A stretch of 53,948 nucleotides of DNA, from positions 1-53,948 of the forward strand of contig JBILMH010000008.1 of NCBI GenBank assembly GCA_044375625.1. Direction: 5' to 3'. The notes under the pieces are model-generated. The model was given only the letters and a program-made list of their open reading frames with translations, had not been told where the DNA came from and ran no database searches. The translations under genes and the position numbers were made by a program. This document shows, piece after piece, positions 50,502 through 53,948 of this stretch. The stretch's first letter is position 1, and every line of letters begins with the position of its first letter. The DNA comes from CAISOG01 sp044375625. GTDB lineage: Bacteria; Pseudomonadota; Alphaproteobacteria; CAISOG01.

Positions 50502-53254
50502 AAGAATTCTTGCCTAAGACTGCTGAGGTGGTACTCCAGATTTGAATTTAACTGATTTCTGGCGTTAAGTTCAATTTCTTTTGCGTGGAATGACAGGCTC
50601 ATTGCGCCAATGTTGGCGGCGGCCGATTTAATTTTATGGGCGGCGGCCGAAGCGGCTTGTCCATCTTGGTCAATAAGTGCTTGATCAATAACATGAATAG
50701 AGGCATCGGTATCGGTTAGAAACAGGCTGATAATTTTTTCAACAAAGGCTACGCCCTCGTCACCACCCCCGCCCAATGCGGCGATTTCCTCAAGTTTCTT
50801 ATGGATTAAAACACAATCGGCTGAGGCAAAGGGTTGCGGCTGATCGGGCAATGATTCCACAACCTCTGCTTCAGGCGCTGACGGCACAATAGGATTGTTG
50901 ATGGGCGGCGTGGTATCCGCTTCTATTCTTGCTGCGGGGCTTAGCCAGCGATCCAGGATGCGCCACAATTCTGGGGATCCAAAAGGTTTGCTTAGGTAAT
51001 CGTCCATGCCAGCTTGGCGGCACCGCTCCTCATCCCCGATTACGGCCAGGGCGGTGACAGCAATGATCGGCACTATGGCATGGACAGCGCGGCTTTGATC
51101 GGTTTGAAAACAATCGCCCGCCGCTTCGCGCTGACGAATTTCCCTGGTGGCCTCAAAGCCATTCATGGAGGGCATTTCACAGTCCATCAACACGGCGTCA
51201 TAGCGGTTATGCGCCAGATAGGACAAAACCTGATGACCATCCTGCGCCAGGTCATAGCGGCAACCAAAGCTGCGCACCAGGGATCCAGAAATTTCCTGAT
51301 TCACGGGATTGTCTTCAGCCAGCAGCAATCGTGCCTGGAATTGCGGCCGCACAGCCGGCATCTCGCCCTTATCCTGGCGGCCACCCTGGGGAATCAGGGT
51401 TTCGCCCAGTAGGGTTTTTTGCAAATCATGATAGCTGAAGGGTTTGTACAATTTGGGAAAATGTTCATCCCCCTGCCGTTCCGCCATCTCTTCGTTGTAA
51501 GAGGCCAACAGCATGACCGCATCCTCAGGATGCTGTTCAAGGTAGCGATTCAGCTTAGTCATTGCGGGCGATGGATCCCCCAGGCCAACATCCATGATAA
51601 TCAGGTGATGTTTGGATCGTTGGGCGTTGTCTATCAGCAGATCAAGGGTGCTGATGTTGCGACCTTTAATGCCAAGAGCCAACAACATATCCTGCACAAT
51701 ACCGCATAGGCTGCTGTTCGGGCTGCAAACCACCACATCGGTTGCGTGATAGCGATCGCGTAGATCCAGGGTAATGGCATCGCCGTAAGATCCAACCGCC
51801 TGATTAAATTCAATCCAGAAAGTGGAGCCATAGCCCAGGGCGCTTAACACCCCCATCTCCCCCCCGAACAGGGTAATCAGCTGCCGCACAATCGACAGGC
51901 CAAGGCCTGTTCCCCCATGGCGGATGCTGGTTTCCTCATCCGCCTGGGAAAACGCCTCAAAAATTTTGTCTTGCACCGCCTGTTCAATGCCAACGCCGGT
52001 ATCGCGCACATCAATTCTTAGGTGGATGGTTCCGTCGCTGTTTGCTGTTCCCACCACTTTAACGACGATTTCCCCCCTTTCGGTGAATTTAATAGCGTTA
52101 TTCAGCAGGTTGATCAAAATCTGCCGCAATCGATAGGGGTCGCCGCGCAACATCATGGGAGTGTTGGGCGTGACGGAATACAGAATCTCCACCCCCTTTT
52201 TGTGCGCCTGAAGCGACAGGAACTGACAAACCTCCTGAACCAATTCGTAAATGTTGTAGGGAATGTCGGCCAAGCTCATTTTGCCGGCCTCAATTTTGGA
52301 AAAGTCTAGAATATCATTGATTAACATTAACAAATTTTTTCCTGAGGATCGAATGACCTCAGTATAATGGCGCTGTTGGCTGCTTTGCTCGGTTTGGCGC
52401 AACAAATCAGACATGCCCAAAATGCCGTTCATGGGGGTGCGAATTTCATGACTGACCCGCGCCAAAAAGCTGGATTTCGCGATGTTGGCCTGTTCAGCTT
52501 TTTGTTGCGCCCGTTGCGCTTCAACCGCCACCACCTCCATCTCTTTATTGGCCTTGGATAGGGCAGAGGTTCTTTGTTGAATTTGGGTCAGCAGGTCGTT
52601 AAAGCCATCCACCAACACCCCAATCTCATCATTGCTTTGTTTTTCAAGGCGCACGGAGAAATCCCGTTGCCCTGAAACAACCTTAAGGCCAATGGCCAGT
52701 TTTAGGATGGGAAAGGCAATAAAGCGGTGGGAAAGGGTTGCTAAGATTAGCGCGCCAATAAAACATCCCAGCAGGATTAGAGCCGATGAAACAGAAATAA
52801 TATTGAAATCCTGAAGTATCTGCCCACCGTTAATCCACAGGCGTGCCCAACCAATGGTTTCATCCTCAAAAACGATTTTTTCCGTGAAACTGGCAATTTT
52901 GGGTTCCAGAAGGCCTTTTTGGGGTGCCGAGGTTGGTTCGTTTTGCCAATTGAAACTGGCTAATGGCGTGCCATCCGCCAGGGTGATTTGTGCCTTAACA
53001 ACCTGGGGCAGGCTGCCTAAACCCATCAGCAGCTGTTGAGCCTGTTGGGAATTTTCAAACCGTATCGCTTGCTGGCTGTTCAGGGCAATCATGCGGGTCA
53101 GCGATGCCCCCTGTTGCTGGATATCGCGGTTAACCAGATTCCAGGTCAACACCGCCAGGATGACATAGGTCACGATCATGGCCAGCATTGAGGTGGCCAG
53201 GGTAATCAGGCTGAGCTTTACGCGAATAGACAGGCTGCTGCGGCTTGACATCAA
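50456..53254 (-). CDS. BarA-like membrane hybrid sensor kinase (HAMP-HisKA-HATPase-REC-REC-HPt)
   Basis: 932 residues. Two membrane helices (about 13-38 and 152-174) bracket a periplasmic sensor of about 115 residues. Then HAMP (about 178-232), a coiled coil, HisKA with His269 in ARVSHEIRTPMNGILG, and the ATPase domain (LLNNAIKFTERGEI, DTGVGIEQ, GGTGLGLSIVRQL). A degenerate receiver (about 515-630) lacks the N-terminal acidic pair (VVVCSPNSSLC); a functional receiver follows (LLLAEDNPVNQE, VLMDCEMPSMNGFEATREIR), and an HPt domain with His in AAHKIKSAAANIGA closes it. This is the tripartite phosphorelay layout of BarA/GacS. It heads the operon with the two other kinases. The degenerate domain is probably structural. 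Confidence 0.9.
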   Translation of the reverse strand: MMSSRSSLSIRVKLSLITLATSMLAMIVTYVILAVLTWNLVNRDIQQQGASLTRMIALNSQQAIRFENSQQAQQLLMGLGSLPQVVKAQITLADGTPLASFNWQNEPTSAPQKGLLEPKIASFTEKIVFEDETIGWARLWINGGQILQDFNIISVSSALILLGCFIGALILATLSHRFIAFPILKLAIGLKVVSGQRDFSVRLEKQSNDEIGVLVDGFNDLLTQIQQRTSALSKANKEMEVVAVEAQRAQQKAEQANIAKSSFLARVSHEIRTPMNGILGMSDLLRQTEQSSQQRHYTEVIRSSGKNLLMLINDILDFSKIEAGKMSLADIPYNIYELVQEVCQFLSLQAHKKGVEILYSVTPNTPMMLRGDPYRLRQILINLLNNAIKFTERGEIVVKVVGTANSDGTIHLRIDVRDTGVGIEQAVQDKIFEAFSQADEETSIRHGGTGLGLSIVRQLITLFGGEMGVLSALGYGSTFWIEFNQAVGSYGDAITLDLRDRYHATDVVVCSPNSSLCGIVQDMLLALGIKGRNISTLDLLIDNAQRSKHHLIIMDVGLGDPSPAMTKLNRYLEQHPEDAVMLLASYNEEMAERQGDEHFPKLYKPFSYHDLQKTLLGETLIPQGGRQDKGEMPAVRPQFQARLLLAEDNPVNQEISGSLVRSFGCRYDLAQDGHQVLSYLAHNRYDAVLMDCEMPSMNGFEATREIRQREAAGDCFQTDQSRAVHAIVPIIAVTALAVIGDEERCRQAGMDDYLSKPFGSPELWRILDRWLSPAARIEADTTPPINNPIVPSAPEAEVVESLPDQPQPFASADCVLIHKKLEEIAALGGGGDEGVAFVEKIISLFLTDTDASIHVIDQALIDQDGQAASAAAHKIKSAAANIGAMSLSFHAKEIELNARNQLNSNLEYHLSSLRQEFLCVQQDLSRLLAFPQ

Positions 53255-53440
53255 TGTTCCCAGGCTAATGTGGCGTGAAAGGCATAGGCAGCTTATGGGC
53301 TATAGGCTAAGATGATGACTATGGCGCTGAATACCAGCTTTTACCAGCGGGGGGATTCCGTGGAAAAAGGCGGCGGCGTCATGGTCATGGTTACCATTTT
53401 ACAAACAACTGATTACAATATCATTGACGGCAACAATTTC

Positions 53441-53830
53441 ATGCAAAAGCCCTTATTGATTATAACAACAGGCGGCACCATTGGCGCCGTTGCGCAGGGG
53501 GAACGCCCACCCAGCCATGTTACCTTTGCCCCTGCGCCCCAAAACACCGTGCGGGACGCCCTGTATCAGCCCATCTTTGGCCTGACCGCCAGCGATTATG
53601 ACTTGCTGGAAATGGAACAGCGCGATTCCAAGGATATTGATGACACCTATATGCAACAGCTGGTTCAGCATGTCGCAACCGCTAACCACCCCAATATCCT
53701 GGTCACCTTTGGCACCGATGCGCTGTTGCGGGCGGCTGCGGTCATGCATCAGGCGATGACGGATTGGGCGGCGGCGGGTTATGATAAGACCGTCATTTTG
53801 ACGGGATCCATGCTGCCACTGGCTAGATAG
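53441..53830 (+). pseudogene. L-asparaginase, N-terminal part only, interrupted by an insertion sequence
   Basis: From ATG 53441 the frame encodes 129 residues: KPLLIITTGGTIGAVAQGE with the nucleophile Thr region (TGGTIG), then LVTFGTDALLRAAAVMH, which corresponds to the second catalytic block (GTD), and VILTGSMLPLA. Asparaginases are about 330 residues, so some 200 are missing. The match to the family stops at 53822, where a different sequence with a TAG (53828-53830) begins and an IS5-type transposase frame follows at 53899. The gene is therefore broken, unless the missing part lies beyond the IS outside the window. The in-frame start at 53312 is not supported. Confidence 0.75.
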
Positions 53831-53948
53831 TGTAGTCATGAGATAGAAAGCATGTTATAAGTTTCCTGTTTTGTTGTTTTTAAGCAGGAGTTTTTGTTAT
53901 GGATAAGACCCCGATTCACCATCGCCATGATTTATCGGACAAGGTTTG
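53823..53948 (+). mobile_element. Left end of an IS5-family-like insertion sequence (continues past the window)
   Basis: The asparaginase frame breaks at CTAG (53823-53826), a target sequence often duplicated by IS5-group elements. From here GATAGTGTAGTCATGAGATA probably starts the terminal repeat. A transposase frame opens at ATG 53899 with CAGGAG at 53885-53890 and reads MDKTPIHHRHDLSDKV, resembling the R(H/Y)DLSD..W start of IS5/IS427-type transposases. The right end, the catalytic residues and the second target copy lie outside the window, so the family is provisional. Confidence 0.6.
53899..53948 (+). CDS. Start of a transposase gene (cut by the window edge)
   Basis: 16 codons are visible: MDKTPIHHRHDLSDKV. 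The pattern RHDLSD near the N-terminus is typical of IS5-family transposases, where it is usually followed by W..(L/I)..LLP. A good ribosome site (CAGGAG) lies 8 bases upstream. It supports the reading that the asparaginase gene was split by an insertion. Confidence 0.55.
   Translation, partial: MDKTPIHHRHDLSDKV

Overview
The window looks like a piece of an alphaproteobacterial chromosome. The evidence is the gene order yfgM-like/bamB/der, a short proline-tRNA ligase without editing insertion, a perfect CtrA-type box (TTAA-N7-TTAAC) in front of the flagellar ATPase gene fliI, and an envelope of Gram-negative type (BamB, OmpA-like domains, outer-membrane barrel). The order within the class cannot be fixed from the sequence. 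The background is GC-rich and dense. Several AT-rich inserts stand out: a DUF2971 gene (7185-8207), a subtilase gene (22763-23917), a tandem pair of unknown paralogues (35348-37564) and proS (39804-41075). Both window edges hold parts of insertion sequences.

Layout. 1-6322: transposase tail, thiolase, fmt, a Sel1-repeat protein, grpE and glmU. 6323-8479: an accessory patch with partial copies of a tRNA-Ser 5' end, a palindromic MITE-like element inserted in one of them, the intact tRNA-Ser(CGA), a second copy of its 3' end, an AT-rich DUF2971 gene and a decayed SDR fragment. 8480-20412: a coupled two-gene surface system, a 2598-residue repeat protein and an outer-membrane barrel of about 1379 residues whose only sensible start codon is AUA. 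20561-25855: yfgM-like, bamB and der (envelope and ribosome assembly), split by a subtilase gene on the other strand. 25937-33606: gamma-carbonic anhydrase family protein, Sel1 protein, an atypical microbial rhodopsin, fliI, a D-Ala-D-Ala carboxypeptidase family protein, a class III Fic protein and an orphan amino-acid binding protein. 33644-41267: MITE, photolyase, the unknown paralogue pair, uvrB, and proS lying between two 75-bp copies of the uvrB 3' end, then tRNA-Arg. 41396-46346: two palindromic repeats, ileS, ribF, hpf. 46401-53254: an overlapping operon of three sensor kinases plus a small exported protein. 53441-53948: an asparaginase gene cut by an IS5-like element.

Themes. Light and DNA damage: a rhodopsin with His in place of the near-invariant helix-C Arg, a photolyase and uvrB lie within 12 kb. 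Envelope: Bam factor, large surface protein and barrel, carboxypeptidase, subtilase and Sel1 proteins. Genome plasticity: at least three related MITE-like palindromes, one supplying the leader of the photolyase gene, a likely horizontally acquired proS integrated at the end of uvrB, and IS remnants. The strongest candidates for undescribed biology are the His-variant rhodopsin, the uvrB-proS-uvrB' arrangement, the tandem unknown pair and the coupled surface system with AUA initiation.
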